DNA of 64,000 nt from Varroa destructor (taxonomy: Eukaryota > Arthropoda > Arachnida > Mesostigmata > Varroidae), in contig NW_019211455.1 in NCBI RefSeq assembly GCF_002443255.2, positions 29,338,239-29,402,238 of the forward strand, written 5' to 3'. Shown here piece by piece: positions 62,898 to 64,000 of this stretch. The notes beneath the pieces were generated by a model that made no database searches, was not told the DNA's origin, and saw only the letters and a program-made list of their open reading frames with translations. How positions within the stretch are numbered: position 1 is the stretch's first letter; every line of letters starts with the position of its first letter. The position numbers and the translations under genes are program-made.

Positions 62898-63050
62898 GAA
62901 GATTTTAACTTTTTTAACATTTACAATTAATCCTAGTTTTGGCAAGGCTTTTTTGAGAGTCAAACACGTATCATATTTAATCGAACTAGCTGTAGACCCT
63001 AGTGAATGCCAAGTATCGTTTAAAGGGTTCATAAACGATAAGACAGGGCC
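62898..63050 (-). mobile_element. Probable LINE reverse transcriptase fragment
   Basis: On the minus strand a frame reads GPVLSFMNPLNDTWHSLGS, then TASSIKYDTCLTL, then LGLIVNVKKVKIF and a stop. The order resembles non-LTR reverse transcriptases: 'GSVLSPLLFxxYINDL', 'SSIKYADDTCL', 'LxLNVKKTKI'. The catalytic YADD box is shortened to KYD, so this would be a fossil. No earlier RT motifs are clear in 63051-63420. The strand is opposite to the endonuclease fragment at 60 kb, so the two are separate insertions. Confidence 0.4.
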
Positions 63051-64000
63051 ATGAGCATTTAGTAATAATGAAATAAAAAGGACCGTATACATGTGAGGAA
63101 GTTATTTGTGGTTATTAAGAAAACATATGGTGCGCTAACGAACGCATTCAAAATACGCCACACCCACCTATGTGGCGGGATCCCATTGCAACATCCTACA
63201 GCGCCCCCTAACCCATTAAAAGTATTTGGCTATCCAGCTCAGGCATGTCTTCAGTCCTTGAAAGTAAATTATACGATACAAGATGCAGTAATAACCCTCG
63301 ATAAAGAAGGCATGCATACGTTTCGATCGTGTTATTATCGGTGGGTGGTAGTGGCGATGGTCAGCACAACGAAAAATAGATATGGAACTGGTAATGAACC
63401 TAAAGATGCTTCATGATCTGTCCACCCCATGCTCCATGATCTGTAACTTCGTCGTCAAAAACCGGTTTAGTTCTGCTCCGTGCTATGAGATACCTGATCT
63501 GCAATCAATTTCTGGAAAATACCTGATTGTATCTGGCAACATATCCAGGAATACATACACAGTTAGCGCAATGGATAGATAGCCCAAGCTCACTTTAATC
63601 GTATTATTCAGCGCAGTACGCAAAAATTTGATAGCATTACTACCAGAGGTGTCTATTATCTCTCACTACAATTAATTACATGCAGAGTAATCATAATGGT
63701 AATATTCTGCTTTCTACATGCTTTCAATATTAAAAGATATTAAAATATTTAGCAATTGCTTGAACTGAGCACCGTATGTATATGTTTTTTTTTTTTATGT
63801 AATCAGAAACTCTTCATTTTCAACTATTGGCCATTTCAGATTTATAGATCACTTTAAAAAAGGCAAAGAGACAAAGTCCATTCACAGAAACAAAAGAAGC
63901 ACACTAGACAAAACGGCCTTATTTTATTCAGTGTGCCTTAAATGACAAGCCTCGTTACCGATTCGTTTCGTGAATACGTAGCGCCTTGTTCCTGGAACTT
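63051..64000. other. Right end of window, no supported gene
   Basis: 63093-63416 (+) is an open 107-codon frame reading KKTYGALTNAFKIRHTHLCG and onward, opposite the RT-like fragment; no splice or start support. A poly-T run lies at about 63786-63797. Confidence 0.35.

Noticed and set aside
1..64000. CRISPR arrays, operons, rRNA, phage or bacterial genes
   Set aside because: No regular spacer-repeat pattern, no dense gene layout and no recognisable bacterial or viral gene was seen.

Overview
This window looks like a piece of an animal nuclear genome, most likely an arthropod and perhaps a chelicerate or parasitiform mite. There is no long open reading frame (the longest, 166 codons, sits in a GC-rich block and resembles nothing I know). 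Coding evidence comes as short segments bounded by GT/AG splice signals, microsatellites are frequent, and I saw no operons, rRNA, tRNA or CRISPR arrays. The chelicerate guess rests on one predicted protein C-terminus (about 26700-26771, minus strand) that resembles, from memory, tick and mite cuticle proteins. It is an inference, not a proof.

The best-supported gene is on the minus strand. An acidic exon (27449-27619) joins an exon that ends in a stop codon (26676-27055) across a 393-base GT-AG intron, and the phases agree. A secretory signal-peptide exon at 29455-29640 is a plausible 5' end, but its best donor has the wrong phase for the acidic exon, so one exon is missing or the link is wrong. 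A 36-base direct repeat lies twice between these exons, and an inverted pair of GATA motifs abuts the signal-peptide ATG.

Much of the rest is decayed transposon sequence mixed with unrecognised sequence. I recognise a hAT transposase remnant (about 20491-20885, +), two mariner remnants (about 44960-45350, -, and 54470-54866, +), a LINE endonuclease fragment (59992-60135, +) and a probable LINE reverse transcriptase fragment (62898-63050, -). All carry stops, frameshifts or lost motifs.

Several further segments read like protein and have usable splice signals but match nothing I know: 9351-9590 (-), 11769-12053 (-), 13516-13637 (+), 16848-17063 (-), 19771-19845 (+), 34618-34983 (+) and 51475-51670 (+). 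They could be isolated exons, old transposon pieces or chance.

Base composition alternates between AT-rich tracts and GC-richer blocks full of CAG, CGA and CGG runs (about 4.7-7.3, 14.6-16.3, 22.1-24.2, 29.5-30.4, 32.3-33.1, 36.1-40.7, 42.5-44.7, 45.5-50.2 and 51.5-53.1 kb). In those blocks several frames stay open together, which fits scarce stop codons better than genes. I found no convincing new molecular system; the items most worth a second look are the secreted acidic/cuticle-like gene, the 36-base intronic repeat and the foldback structures near 41.24 and 55.66 kb.
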